This document shows positions 35,363 through 45,738 of a DNA stretch of 64,000 bases, one piece after another. This DNA comes from CAVZTA01 sp963778025 (lineage in GTDB: Bacteria; Chloroflexota; Limnocylindria; Limnocylindrales; CSP1-4): assembly GCA_963778025.1 (NCBI GenBank), contig CAVZTA010000004.1:1-64000 (forward strand), written 5' to 3'. The notes under the pieces are model-generated. The model ran no database searches and was not told where the DNA came from. It saw only the letters and a program-made list of their open reading frames with translations. Position 1 is the stretch's first letter; each line of letters opens with the position of its first letter. The translations under genes and the position numbers were made by a program.

Positions 35363-36279
35363 CACGCCACCTCCTCGGCGACCGGCTGGGGAGCGCTGGT
35401 CGCCTCCATGAACAGCTCCGAGAGCCGCGGCGGCTCGTAGCTGAAGCGGGTGACCTCGCCGGCCGCGCGGGCGCGGGCGAGCAGCGCGCCCAGGTCGACC
35501 GAGCCCTCGACGAGGAGCCGGACCCGCCCTCCGTCGTGCTCGAGGACCCGGAACCGGTCGTCGTCGGGGATCCAGCCGCCATCGCCGCCGTCGACCTCGA
35601 CGTCCAGATGCCGGCGCCCGGAGCGCGCCCGCAGCTCCTCGATCTCGCCGGCCGCGACGACCCGGCCGCGGCTGATGATCACCACGTCCTCGCACACGTC
35701 CTCGACGAGGTCGAGCTGGTGCGAGCTGAAGATGACGCCGACACCCGCCGCCGCGCGCTCGCGCAGGACGTCGGTCATGGTCGCGATGCCCAGCGGGTCC
35801 AGGCCGGAGAACGGCTCGTCGAGGACGAGGAGCGCCGGGTCGTGGACGAGCGCGGTCGCGAGCTGGACGCGCTGCTGGTTGCCGTGGGACAGGTCCTCGG
35901 TCTTGGACTTCGTCCGGTCGGCGAGGCCCATGCGGTCGAGCCAGCTCGCGGCCGCGGCCCTCGCGTCCCGACCCGACAGGCCGTGCTGCTCCGCGAAGTA
36001 CTGGAGCTGGTCCCCGACCCGCATCCGCGGGTACAGCCCGCGCTGTTCGGGCATGTAGCCGAACCGCAGACGGTCCCTGGCCGTGATCGGCCGGCCCTCC
36101 CAGCGGGTCTCGCCGCGTTCGGGGACGACGAGGCCGAAGACGCAGCGCATGGTCGTCGTCTTGCCGGCGCCGTTCGGGCCGAGGAAGCCGACCAGGCGAC
36201 CCGGTCGGGCGGTGAAGCTCGCCCCGTCGAGCGCCACGACCGTGCCGTAGCGCTTCTCGAGGCCGTCGATCTCGAGCAT
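35362..36279 (-). CDS. ABC exporter ATPase, NatA-like
   Basis: A 305-residue intact ATPase: KRYGTVVALDGASF, Walker A GFLGPNGAGKTTT, YMPEQRGLYPRM (Q-loop), signature LSHGNQQRVQLATAL, Walker B LLVLDEPFSGLD, switch FSSHQLDLVEDVCED. The signature has LSHGN instead of LSGG, which is usual for the NatA/YhaQ group. The C-terminal 75 residues form the accessory domain. Its ATG is 12 bp after the HTH regulator stop, with GAGGACGAC as a possible SD, so the four genes from 37052 to 34201 form an operon. Confidence 0.85.
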   Translation of the reverse strand: MLEIDGLEKRYGTVVALDGASFTARPGRLVGFLGPNGAGKTTTMRCVFGLVVPERGETRWEGRPITARDRLRFGYMPEQRGLYPRMRVGDQLQYFAEQHGLSGRDARAAAASWLDRMGLADRTKSKTEDLSHGNQQRVQLATALVHDPALLVLDEPFSGLDPLGIATMTDVLRERAAAGVGVIFSSHQLDLVEDVCEDVVIISRGRVVAAGEIEELRARSGRRHLDVEVDGGDGGWIPDDDRFRVLEHDGGRVRLLVEGSVDLGALLARARAAGEVTRFSYEPPRLSELFMEATSAPQPVAEEVA

Positions 36280-36291
36280 GTCGTCCTCGTC

Positions 36292-36576
36292 TCAGCCGTC
36301 CGCCGCGAGGGGCGGGTCGGCGTGTCGGGCATAGAGCCGGGCTGACATCGGTGCGAACGGCTCCCTGGAGAAGATGGCTTCGATCGGCAGACCGAAGAAT
36401 TCGGCGATCGAGAAGGCAAGGTCGAGGGACGGGTTGTAGTCGCCGCGTTCCAGGTAGCCGATGGTCTGGTAGTTCACGCCCACGGCGTCGGCGAGGTCCT
36501 GGCGGCTGAGCCCGCGCTCGGCGCGCAGGACGGGGAGCCGGTTGTGGAGCCGCGGGTCGGGCTTGCGCGGACTCAC
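36292..36576 (-). CDS. XRE-type HTH regulator
   Basis: A 94-residue DNA-binding protein: LHNRLPVLRAERGLSRQDLADAVGVNYQTIGYLERGDYNPSLDLAFSIAEFFGLPIEAIF is a compact Cro/XRE HTH of the YozG/small-regulator type. The C-terminal 25 residues are likely a short tail. Its GTG at 36576 overlaps the stop of the upstream membrane protein (GTGA), so both are co-translated. It probably represses its own operon at the palindrome near 37101; this is inferred from position and from the similar arrangement of HTH + small membrane protein pairs in other bacteria. Confidence 0.85.
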   Translation of the reverse strand: MSPRKPDPRLHNRLPVLRAERGLSRQDLADAVGVNYQTIGYLERGDYNPSLDLAFSIAEFFGLPIEAIFSREPFAPMSARLYARHADPPLAADG

Positions 36577-37052
36577 CGTACCGGCCGGCCGGCGACCGCG
36601 TCGTTCGGCTCCTCGGCGGGGGCCTCCGGTTCGATCCAGGTGAGCGCCGTGAGGGGCAGCAGCGGCAGGTAGACGCCCACACCGATGGCGACGGGCAGGA
36701 GGAACTCCGGGCCGACGAGGACGGGCCCGACGAAGCTGACCCACAACGCCCAGACGACCGCGACGATCACCAGGAACCAGGTCACGGCCGCGAAGCTGAG
36801 CGCCCAGGCCTCGATGGCCAGGCTGCGCTGGCGCTCGTCGAGCTCGGGGCTGCGCGGATCCGCGCGGCCGCCGGCGTAGGCGTAGATGGTGAACAGGCCG
36901 CCGACGAACCCCGCCATCAGGATGATGGCGATGGGCGCCCAGAGCGCCGCCGGGATGCGGCCGGTGGCGACGAGCGTCGAGTAGCCGATCACGACCAGCG
37001 GGTAGGCGAGGAGCGTCTCGAGGACGAGGAGCCGCCGGGTCCGGCGACTCAT
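36573..37052 (-). CDS. Four-helix membrane protein of a regulator-linked operon
   Basis: A 159-residue protein with four predicted membrane helices in two pairs (LLAYPLVVIGYSTLVAT, IAIILMAGFVGGLFTIYAYAG, LSFAAVTWFLVIVAVVWALW, LLPVAIGVGVYLPLLPLTAL). A basic N-terminus and the cytoplasmic loop DPRSPELDERQRSLAIEAWALS, rich in charge, separate the pairs; E-R-Q-R near the third helix is reminiscent of DUF2178-like proteins that accompany small HTH regulators. It may sense a membrane signal for the adjacent regulator. Not firmly assignable to a family. Confidence 0.7.
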   Translation of the reverse strand: MSRRTRRLLVLETLLAYPLVVIGYSTLVATGRIPAALWAPIAIILMAGFVGGLFTIYAYAGGRADPRSPELDERQRSLAIEAWALSFAAVTWFLVIVAVVWALWVSFVGPVLVGPEFLLPVAIGVGVYLPLLPLTALTWIEPEAPAEEPNDAVAGRPVR

Positions 37053-37098
37053 GGTCCGGACGCTGTTCGGCGAGGCGATGGCGTGCGTTCATGACGCG

Positions 37099-37127
37099 AT
37101 GTTGTATGAATACAACAAGATTGTCAA
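37099..37127 (-). promoter_or_regulatory. Promoter with overlapping 16-bp palindromic operator
   Basis: On the minus strand TTGACA (37127-37122) is a perfect -35 box. GTTGTAT-TC-ATACAAC (37116-37101) is a perfect inverted repeat that covers the expected -10 region (TACAAC or CAACAT at 15-17 bp). It lies 49 bp before the first gene of the membrane protein/HTH/ABC operon, so autorepression by the encoded XRE regulator is likely. Confidence 0.6.
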
Positions 37128-37130
37128 GAG

Positions 37131-37220
37131 GTAGGACGTGTGATCGCGCGTCGGCGCTGCCACCCCTAGGCGCGCGTGCCCTCGCGCCGCACGCCAACGG
37201 CGCCGACCCCGCTACCCGCG
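37131..37220. other. Start of a 640-bp gene-free stretch
   Basis: Between the ABC operon promoter and the cupredoxin gene no convincing gene is present. The stretch holds an IR-ended element (37221-37428), a REP-like unit (37489-37640) and a terminator-type hairpin (37704-37740). Confidence 0.5.
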
Positions 37221-37428
37221 CGTGCTGATCGCCTGGTGTGCATCCTCGCGGCTGATGGCGCCCAAGCCGCACCCGCTTGGAGGCGAACCCCGGCATCAGC
37301 GCTGCCCTGCACATGGAACGTGCATCTGGCCGCGCAAGGTCGGGTCGCAGGGCCGAGCAGAAGCTTCGATGCGACCCTGCAGCACCGTTCCGCGCGGTCA
37401 GCCCCCGGAATGCACATGAGCTGATCAC
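37221..37428. repeat. About 205-bp element with inverted ends, copy 1
   Basis: The left end contains TGATCGCCTGGTGTGCA (37226-37242) followed by TCC. The right end, CCCGGAATGCACATGAGCTG then ATCACG, is an imperfect inverted copy. A central TGCAC/GTGCA pair is also present. The same 17-bp core is found exactly, inverted, at the right end of copy 2 (45925-45941). It has no coding capacity. Possibly a MITE-like or structured repeat. Confidence 0.55.
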
Positions 37429-37488
37429 GAACCGCGAGAACGGAGGACGCGCCGCGTGGGAGGTCGGACGCGGTCGGCTGCCGCTCAC

Positions 37489-37640
37489 GCCTGAGCGATC
37501 CCGCTGCTGGGATCCCGCCTGGCCATGCTGGGCACGCGCTGGATCTGCGCCGGCTGGCGTGCGTGGCATGCACGGTCGCGTGGGACATGAGCGACCCGAT
37601 CGCTCGCGGCCGGGCAGGGGTGATCGCGGGTCACGAGCGA
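37489..37640. repeat. Divergent REP-like unit
   Basis: GCCTGAGCGATCCCGCTGCT at the left and GAGCGACCCGATCGCTC near 37600 (6-bp arms), with GGACATGAGCG beside it, match the hairpins and the inverted GCTCATGTCC of the paired repeats at 13.4 and 57.2 kb. Less conserved than those copies. Confidence 0.5.
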
Positions 37641-37703
37641 TCGCCTCGCCGTCCGGCCGGCGGCCCAGGCGAAGCGTCGCCGGCGCACGGGCCCGGACAC
37701 GGA

Positions 37704-37740
37704 GGCGCCCCCGGGACCCGGGGAACGGGTCGGGGGCGCC
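37704..37740 (-). terminator. Strong hairpin after the cupredoxin gene
   Basis: GGCGCCCCCG and CGGGGGCGCC form a perfect 10-bp stem around a 17-nt loop that itself contains ACCCG/CGGGT. It begins 35 bp beyond the cupredoxin stop on the minus strand. No T-tract, as is common at this GC content. Confidence 0.6.
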
Positions 37741-37774
37741 GCGTCGGCGAGGGAGGTCGTGGCGTGGGCGGCCC

Positions 37775-38185
37775 TCAGCGGGCGACGACGTTGCCCTTCA
37801 TGTCGGGGTGGATGTCGCACTTGAAGGCGTACGTGCCGGCGGCCAGGGCGGGCACCTGGTACACGATCGACTTGCCGCCGTCGATGATCTCGCCGCCGAA
37901 CACCTTCGAGCCGTCGGCCGCGAGGATCGTGATGTTGTGCGGCGCGCTGTCGGGGTTGTCGAACGAGATCGTCAGCGCGGTGTTCGCGGCGACGTCCAGC
38001 TCGGCGGTCGAGAACTTGATGTCCTTCGCGGAGATGCTCACCGCCGCGGGCGAGCCACCCGGCTGACCCGAAGGCGCGACGGACGGGGCCACCGACGGGG
38101 CGGCGGTCGGGGCGGACGAGCCACCGCAGGCGGCCGCGGCGAGGGCCACCGCGGAGAGCGCGAGCGTGGCGACGAGGCGCTTCAC
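37775..38185 (-). CDS. Plastocyanin-like cupredoxin lipoprotein
   Basis: A 136-residue exported blue-copper protein. The signal peptide ends with the lipobox AAAAC (LALSAVALAAAACGG), followed by a Pro/Ser/Ala linker. The cupredoxin domain has copper ligands in APHNITI (first His) and FKCDIHPDM (Cys, second His, Met), giving a type-1 site. It would carry single electrons at the outer membrane face. GTG at 38185 is chosen because AAGGAG lies 8 nt upstream and because it opens a proper signal peptide. The downstream hairpin should end transcription. The adjacent membrane-protein gene lies 94 bp upstream on the same strand and could share the transcript. Confidence 0.85.
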   Translation of the reverse strand: MKRLVATLALSAVALAAAACGGSSAPTAAPSVAPSVAPSGQPGGSPAAVSISAKDIKFSTAELDVAANTALTISFDNPDSAPHNITILAADGSKVFGGEIIDGGKSIVYQVPALAAGTYAFKCDIHPDMKGNVVAR

Positions 38186-38279
38186 GGTGTCGACTCCTTG
38201 ATCGTGGGGGATGGGGCTGACAGGGTTCCGCGGCGCCGGCCGGGTGGCCGACGCCGCGGGGAGGGTCAGGGTTCGAGGA

Positions 38280-38708
38280 TCAGGCGCTCGCGCCGGCCGA
38301 GGCACCGCGGCCGAGCTTCGAGGCCAGGAGGCTGAGCTCCGACTTGACCACGCGGACCGGGTTCCCGTCGGCGCGGAGGAAGTCCACGACGAGGAGGAAG
38401 ATCAGCGCGATCTCGATGCCCTTCGCGAGGAAGGCCGTCGAGTAGTACGGGCCCATGACCGCCCAGGCGGCGATCGCGGTGGCTGCGTAGCCGATGAGGC
38501 CGAGGCGGATGAACCAGCGGAAGCGGATGGCCAGCGCGATCGGCACGACCATGGCGGCCGCGGCGACGAGGTAGCCCGTGGCGTTGAGGGTGAACAGGAG
38601 ACCGCCAAGGGTGCTGTGGATGTAGGCGGTGCTGAGGGTCAGCGCGACGATCCCGAAGCGCAGCGCGACGCCGGCGACGGTGACGGAGCGGTCGTTGCGA
38701 GTGTCCAT
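38280..38708 (-). CDS. Four-helix membrane protein, unassigned
   Basis: A 142-residue protein with four hydrophobic segments: GIVALTLSTAYIHSTLGGLLFTLN, YLVAAAAMVVPIALAI, LGLIGYAATAIAAWAVMG and GIEIALIFLLVVDFL, with a charged C-terminus. A His in the first helix (YIHSTLGG) might bind a cofactor. Its place next to a cupredoxin hints at a redox or copper-related role, but no family is recognised. ATG at 38708; a GGAGG element lies 12 nt before it, a rather long spacing. Confidence 0.65.
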   Translation of the reverse strand: MDTRNDRSVTVAGVALRFGIVALTLSTAYIHSTLGGLLFTLNATGYLVAAAAMVVPIALAIRFRWFIRLGLIGYAATAIAAWAVMGPYYSTAFLAKGIEIALIFLLVVDFLRADGNPVRVVKSELSLLASKLGRGASAGASA

Positions 38709-38960
38709 CGTAGTGAGCGACCTCCAGGGTGATGGCGACGAGGTGTCCGGTCGAGCGCAGTGCCGGGGTGGTCCGGCGATGACTGAACCGTAGGGGCCAG
38801 CCCTGCCCTGGACCGCCGTCACGGGTGGCCGCGTCGGGTCCACGAACGGACGCGGTGCGTCGTCGACCCGCGTCCACCCCGCTGCGGGACGGATGACGTA
38901 GGCCTCGCGCGCGGGCACGTGCGAAACTCCCGAGGCCGTGAGCCCGAAGCCGGAGATCCC

Positions 38961-41900
38961 GTGACCGCCCCGTCCGTGGAGCGTCCCAGCCGTCGCCGGA
39001 CGGCCCGGACCGTGCCCGAGACGGTCGAGGCCCTCGACCCGCCGGCCGTCCGCGCGCTCCTCCAGGGGGCCGTCGAGGAGGCCGCCCGCCTGCTCGATGC
39101 CGATGGCGCGTTCCTGTACCGCCTCGACGAGTCGCGCGGCGTCCTCCGCTTCGCATACGACGCCGGCGTCCGGGACCTCAGCGAGCGGCCATGGGTGCGC
39201 CGGCTGGAGCTCAAGGTCGGGACCGGGATGTTCGGCAAGGCGGTCGCGGAGGGCCGGGTGCTGGTCACGGGCGATTACCCCAACGACCAGGCGTTCGAGC
39301 ATGCCAAGGGACCGGACCGGATCGTCCGCGAGGTCGAGATCCGCTCCATGGTCGTCGCGCCGCTGCAGGCCAGCGGCCGGGTGTACGGCGCCCTCGGGAC
39401 GTTCTCCAGCCAGCGCGACGCGTTCACGGCGCCGCAGATCGCGCTCGTACGCGCGCTCGCGGAGCATGCCGCCGCGTCGCTCGCGAACGCGGCGCTCATC
39501 GCCGAGCTCGACCGTTCCCGCCAGGACATCGCGCGGCGGGCCGAGGCGGAACGGACGCTCCGGGAGCTGGGCACGTCCCTGTCCGCGGCCAAGGAGCCCG
39601 CCGACGTCGTCCAGCGCGCCGTCGACGAGGCGTTGCGGCTCCTCGACGGCGACGGTGCCCGGGTGGACCTCATCGACCCGCGGCTCCATCTCCTGCGCGG
39701 CGCGTACGTCGGCGGTGCGGAGCCGCCCGACCCCACCCTGTGGCCCGATGACCCCGACGAGCGCCTCGATGAAGGCGTGTCCGGGCAAGGCGGTGTCGAC
39801 CGGCCGGACGTTCCGCACCGGCGACTACCTCCACGACTCGCGCTTCGTCCACGGCAAGGGTCCCGACGGCTACGCCGACCGGACGGCGATCACGTCGGCG
39901 ATCGCCGCACCGCTCGTGTCCGACGACGGGCCGTTCGGCGCCCTGACGGTCTGGTCGCATCGGCCGCACGCCTTCGACGACGCCCACGAGACGCTCCTCG
40001 AGACCATCGCCGGTCAGGCCGCGGTCGCGCTGGGACGGGCCCGCCTGATCGAGGAGCTGGGCCGGTCCCAGGGGGCGCTGCAGGACCGCGTCGAGACGGA
40101 GCGGACGCTTCGCGAGCTGGCCCAGCGCATCGTCGAGATCCGCGACTCGTCGCTCGTCCTCGAGCAGGTCATCGAGGACGCGGCGCGCCTGGTGGGTGGC
40201 GACGGCGCCACGATCGACCTCACCGGGGGCGAGCTCGCCGACCACGAGAGCTGGGCATATGACCGCGGGATGAGCGCGCCCGGGCGCGAGATGATGGTCG
40301 CGATCGGCGTCGACGATGGGGCCGGCCTCTCCGGGAAGGCACTCCAGACGGGCCGCGTCCAGATCACCGACGACTACCTCGAGGACGACGCGCTCACGCA
40401 CGACGCCGTCCGCGACAGCGCCGCGCGCGAGCTCGGGATGCGGGCCGCGATCGCCGTCCCGTTCAAGGCGGGGCGTCGGGACGGGGTGATCCTCGTGTGG
40501 GCGAAGCGGACGGCCGCCTTCGGCCCCGCCGAGGCCGACACGCTCGTCGCGCTCGGCAGCCTGGCCGGCATCGCCGTCAGCAACGCGGCACTCATCGAGG
40601 ACCTGGGCGAGTCCCGCGAGCAGCTCGCTCGCCGGGCCGACCAGGAGCGGGCGCTGCGGGAGATCGGCAGCCGCCTGTCAGAGATCGAGGACCCGGCGGG
40701 CGTCCTCCAGCGCATCGTCGGGGAGATGCGCCGGCTGCTGGGCGCCGAACGGTGCCGCCTCGATCTCATGGAGCCGGTCGTCGGGAGCGTGCTGTGGACC
40801 GATCCCGTCGGGATGCCGATGCGCGACACCGCGGCCATCCCGCTCGGCCGCCCCGAGGACTCGAAGGGCATGGCCGCGATGGCCATCGCGGCCGGCCACG
40901 CCATCGTCAGCGGCGACTACCTCGCCGACGACCGGTTCGCGCACTACCCCGAGGCCGACCAGGAGGCGCGCGAGCTGGGTCTCACGTCGGTCGTCGTCAT
41001 CCCCGTCATCGGCGACACGGGCCTGCTCGGCGTGCTCCAGGCGGCACATCAGGCGAAGGACGCGTTCCGCGACCAGGAGCTGAAGCTGATCGAGGCCCTC
41101 GCGTCGCAGGCCGCCATCGCGATCACGAACGCCCGTCTCGTCGATCGGCTCGCCACGAGCCAGGGCGACCTCGCGCGCAAGGTCGCCACCGAGCAGGCGC
41201 TCCGCGAGATCGCCGTCCGGATCACCGTCATCCGCGAGCCCCGCGAGGTCCTCCAGTCGATCGTCGACGAGGCGCGCCGGCTCATCCCGTCGGATTCGGC
41301 GCGGATCGACCTGCTCGACGACGAGACCGGGATCCTCCACTGGGAGTTCGCCTCGGGCGGGTTCGGCGACATCGACGATGACCCGCGCTTCCGGGGCGCG
41401 GCCATGACCGAGGACCAGGGCCTCTCGGGCCTGGCGATCCAGACCCGCCAGCCGCAGTACACGGGCCGCTATGTCGAGGACGCGCGGTTCCCGCATGACG
41501 ACGACATCGACGCGTATGTGAACGCGGCGGGCGTGAACTCGATCCTCGCGGCGCCGCTCCTGGGCGAGACCGGCGCCTTCGGGGCGCTGTACGTGGTCGC
41601 CAAGGCGCGCGACGCGTTCGACGATCGCGACGCGGAGATCCTCGCCGCGCTCGCCTCCCAGGCGTCGATCGCGATCACCAATGCGCGGCTGGTCGATGCG
41701 CTCGGTCAGTCGCGCGAGGCCCTGGCCGAGCGGGCCGAGGCGGAGCAGTCCCTGCGCGAGATCGCCGCCCGACTGACGGCGATCCGGGAGCCGCGCGCGG
41801 TCCTCCAGCTGATCGTGGACGAGGCGCGCCGGCTCGCCGGCTCCGATGCCGCGTTCCTCGACCTGCTCGATCCCGGCCACCGCGGAGCTGCGGTTCGAGG

Positions 41901-44900
41901 TCGCCAGCCCGCCGACCGTCGCGCGTCCCGATGCTGCCGACCAGAGCGTGCCGTCGGGCGAGGGGATCGCGGGCCTGGCCATCAGCCGCCGGACGTCGCA
42001 GCGGTCGGGGGACATCCTGAGCGACGACCGGTTCCACTACCCCGAGGCGGCGCAGGCGATCGCCCGCGAGACGGGGATCCGCTCGGTGGTCGCGGTGCCG
42101 CTGCTGGCCGAGGGGACCGCCCTCGGCACGATCTCCATCGCGTCGCGCCGGACCGACGCCTTCGGCGAGGCCGACGAGGCCCAGCTGGCGGCTCTCGCCA
42201 ACCAGGCGGCGATCGCGATCCGCAACGCCGAGCTCGTCCGCGAGCTGGGGCGCTCGCGCGAGGAGTCCGCCCGGCGCGCCGATACCGAGCGCACCCTGCG
42301 CGAGCTCGCCGCGCGGATCACCGCCATCCGCGACCCCGAGGCGATCCTGGGCCTCATCGTCGAGGAGGCGCGCCGGGTGCTGGGCTCGGATGGCGCCCAC
42401 CTGACGCGCATGGTCGAGGATCGCTCGTATCTGCGGCCGGTCGTCGTCGCGGGCGGTCTCGACGCTGAGACCCGCCAGTGGCTGATGGGCCTCCACTTCT
42501 GGATCGACGGCGGCATCAACGGTCTGGCGGCGGGCCAGGGACGGGTGGTCTCGACCCCCGACTACCGATCCGACCCCCGCATCCCGCGCGAGCCCGACGA
42601 CATCGAGGTCGCCGAGCGGCTGGGTCTGGGCGCGATGGCCGCGGCACCGCTGCGGGCGCCCGGTGGCGACGTCATCGGCACGCTGGCCGTCAACTACCGT
42701 GTCCCGGGCCGGATCGCGCCCGAGCGCCTCGAGGTCCTGCAGGCGCTCGCCGACCATGCCGCGATCGCGGTCTGGAACTCGGACCTCCTCCAGCGCCTGG
42801 AGGAATCGGAGCACTCGTATCGCCGGCTGGTCCAGACCTCGCCCGACGTGGTCTGGCAGACCGATGCCGACGGCAACTTCACGTTCTTCTCGGATGACGT
42901 CGTGCGGCTGCTGGGGTTCACCGCGCAGGAGCTCGTCGGGACGCACTTCGCCGAGGTCATCGCCGAAGGGTCGCGGCAGGACGCCACGTTCGGATTCCAG
43001 CCGCCCAGCGAGGATCGGCAGCCGTTGCGGGTCAAGCTCGACCTGGTCCGCAAGGATCGCTCGACGGTGCCGGCGGAGATCGCCGCAGTCGGCATCTTCG
43101 AGGACGACCGCCTCGTCGGCGGCCAGGGCACGGTCCGCGACGTCAGCGAGCGGGAGCGCCTCGAGCGTGAGCTGCGCGAGTCGGAGGCGCGTTTCCGGAA
43201 CCTCGTCGAGAACTCGCCCGACCTCGTCTGGGAGATCGATCTCGACGGACGGTTCACGTACGTCTCGGACTCCGTCGAGCGTCTGCTCGGCGTGCCCGCC
43301 TCGGAGATGCTGGGCCGGCCGTCGAACGACTGGATCGACCCCGCGTCGCTGTCGGCGATGTTCCGCATCGGCTCGGTCATCGACGACCCGCACCAGGTCG
43401 TGCGCACGACGCTCACGATGATCCACCGCTCCGGCGAGCGGATCCCGTTCGACATCCGGGCGACCGGTCTGTTCCGCGGCGGCGAGCTGGTCGGGCGTCC
43501 ACGGCGCGTCACGTGACGTCAGCGAGCGCGTCCGCCTGGAGCGTGAGCTGCGCGAGTCGGAGCGCCGCTTCCGGTTCCTCATCGAGAACAGCCCGGACGT
43601 CATCTGGTCGCTCGACGCGGACGGGCGCTTCACGTTCATCACCGATTCGGTGGAGCGGACGACCGGCTGGACGGCGAGCCAGTTCCTGGGCCAGCCGTTC
43701 GAGCGGTTCACCGACGAGACGACGCTGCCCGTCGTCCGCGCCGCGATCGACAGCCTGCGGGTGGACCCGGAGCGGCGGCACGTGGTTCGCATCGGGATCC
43801 CGCGCCCGGACGGGACGATCGCGCCGACCGAGCTGTCGTTCGTGGGCATGACCGACGCCGCCGGGCGGTTCTCGGGCATCCAGGGCTCGTCGCGCGATGT
43901 GAGCGAGCGGGAGCGCCTGGAGGCCGAGCTGCGGGAGTCGGAGGCGCGGTACCGGTCGCTGGTGCAGTCGTCGCCGGACGTGATCTTCGCGATGGACGGC
44001 GAGGGGCGCTACACGTTCTTCTCCGACCGCGCGACCGAGCTCACCGGCTGGACGCCCGATGAGCTCATCGGCCGGCACTTCGGGGAGGTCGTGGACCTCG
44101 CCACGTTCCCCGAGGCGCCCGACGAGTTCGAGCGGTTCACGCGCGAGCCCGGCAAGCCGTCGACCTCGCGCATCTCGCTGCGGCACAAGGACGGCCATCT
44201 GACGCCCTTCGAGGTCAGCGCCCTCGGCCAGGTCGAGGACGGGAAGCTGGTCGCGGTCCGCGGCGTCGCCCGGGACATCAGCGAGCGGGTCCGCCTGGAG
44301 CGCGAGCTGCAGGGGTCCGAGCAGCGCTATCGGTACCTCGTCCAGTCGTCGCCCGATCTCGTGTGGGTGACCGACGAGGAGGGCCGCTTCACGTTCGTGT
44401 CGGACACGGCGCTGGAGATCCTGGGCATGACGCCCGAGGAGATGCTGGGCCGGTCGTTCGAGGACCTCGCGCCCGAGGGGACCTCGCGCAACGCGCTCGC
44501 GCGCTTCCGCTGGCTGCAGCGTCACCCGACGCGGGTGCATCGGTCGCAGATCCCGGTGCTCGCGAAGGACGGCCGGGTGATCACGATGGAGATCACCGGG
44601 GTCGGGATGCTCGAGGAGGGTCGGTTCGTCGGCGCGCATGGCGCGGCCCGCGACATCAGCGAGCGCGAGCGCCTCGAGCGGACCGTGCGCGAGTCCGAGG
44701 CCCGCTACCGCTATCTCGTGCGCGCCTCGCCGGACGTCGTGTGGGAGGTCTCGCCCGCGGGCAAGATCACGTTCATGAGCGACCGGATCGAGACGCTCAC
44801 CGGCTGGACGCCGGTCGAGATCATCGGCCGCGACTTCTCGTTCCTGATGAACGACACGTCGTACGCGATGGCGGACCTGTGGGACGCCGTGCAGCGGGAT

Positions 44901-45704
44901 CCCACGCAGGTCTATCCGCTGTCGATCACGATGCCCACGCGCTGGGGCGAGGACGTCCCGGTCGAGGTGTGGATGACCGGCCGCGTCCAGGACGGGGCCT
45001 TCGCGGGCGCGCACGGGTCCATCCGCGACCTCCGCGAGCGCGAGCGGTTGGAGCGCGACCTCCGCACGCAGGCGGCCGAGCTGGCGTCGGGCGAGGAGCG
45101 GGCGCACCTCGCCCGCGAGCTCCACGACTCGGTGACGCAGGCCCTGTTCTCGATGACGCTGCTGTCGCGCTCGATCGAGCTGCTGCTCGAGCGGGACCCC
45201 TCGCAGGTGCCGGCGAAGCTCGCCTCGCTGCGCGACCTCCAGAAGGACGCGCTGGCCGAGATGCGGGCGCTGATCTTCGAGCTCCGGCCGGGCAACGTCG
45301 AGGAGAGCGGGCTGATCGGCGCGCTCAAGACGCACACCGCGGGGCTTGCCGGCCGGATCGGCCTGCCGGTCGTGCTGGACGCCGACCTCGACACGCGGCC
45401 GCCGATCGAGGTCGAGGAGACGCTCTACCGGATCGCGCAGGAGGCGCTCCACAACACGGTGAAGCACGCCGGCGCCCACCAGGTCACGATCGAGGTCTGC
45501 CGCGTCTCGGACGGGGTCCGCCTGAAGGTCGTCGACGACGGGCGGGGGTTCGACCCGTCGCAGGTGCCCGACGGTCACCTGGGCCTGGCCGGCATGCGCG
45601 CCCGCGCCGAGAAGCTGGGCGGCCGGATCGCCGTGAAGTCCACGCTGGGGCACGGGACGTCGATCGAGGTCGTGGTTCCCGAGGTGGTCGCCCCGCCGAT
45701 CTGA
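38961..45704 (+). CDS. Giant NarL-type sensor histidine kinase with 7 GAF and 6 PAS domains, three frameshifts
   Basis: A predicted soluble kinase of about 2,250 residues. Seven GAF domains repeat every 500-540 bp (about 39045-42810), each ending in A-x-Q-A-A/S-I-A-I-x-N-A-x-L and joined by coiled linkers such as RAExExxLRELA. Six PAS domains follow (42815-45040), each opening with YRxLVxxSPDVVW and joined by the repeated linker RDVSERERLERELRESEARY. The transmitter has HisKA_3 (HLARELHDSVTQALFSM, phospho-His) and HATPase_c (EALHNTVKHAGA, DDGRGFD, GLAGMRARAEKLGG). No membrane helix is seen. Frame breaks near 39778, 41880 and 43497 are probable indels. Start: GTG at 38961 with GGAG 6 nt upstream. 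Receiver genes follow. Confidence 0.85.
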
Positions 45705-45738
45705 GCGGAGCCCGCGCGACGCGCCCTTGCCGCCGCCC

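Noticed and set aside
43497..43516. Split of the giant kinase into separate genes or programmed frameshifting
   Set aside because: The three break points share no slippery motif and cut through the middle of domains, and no SD or start lies behind them; single-base errors are simpler.
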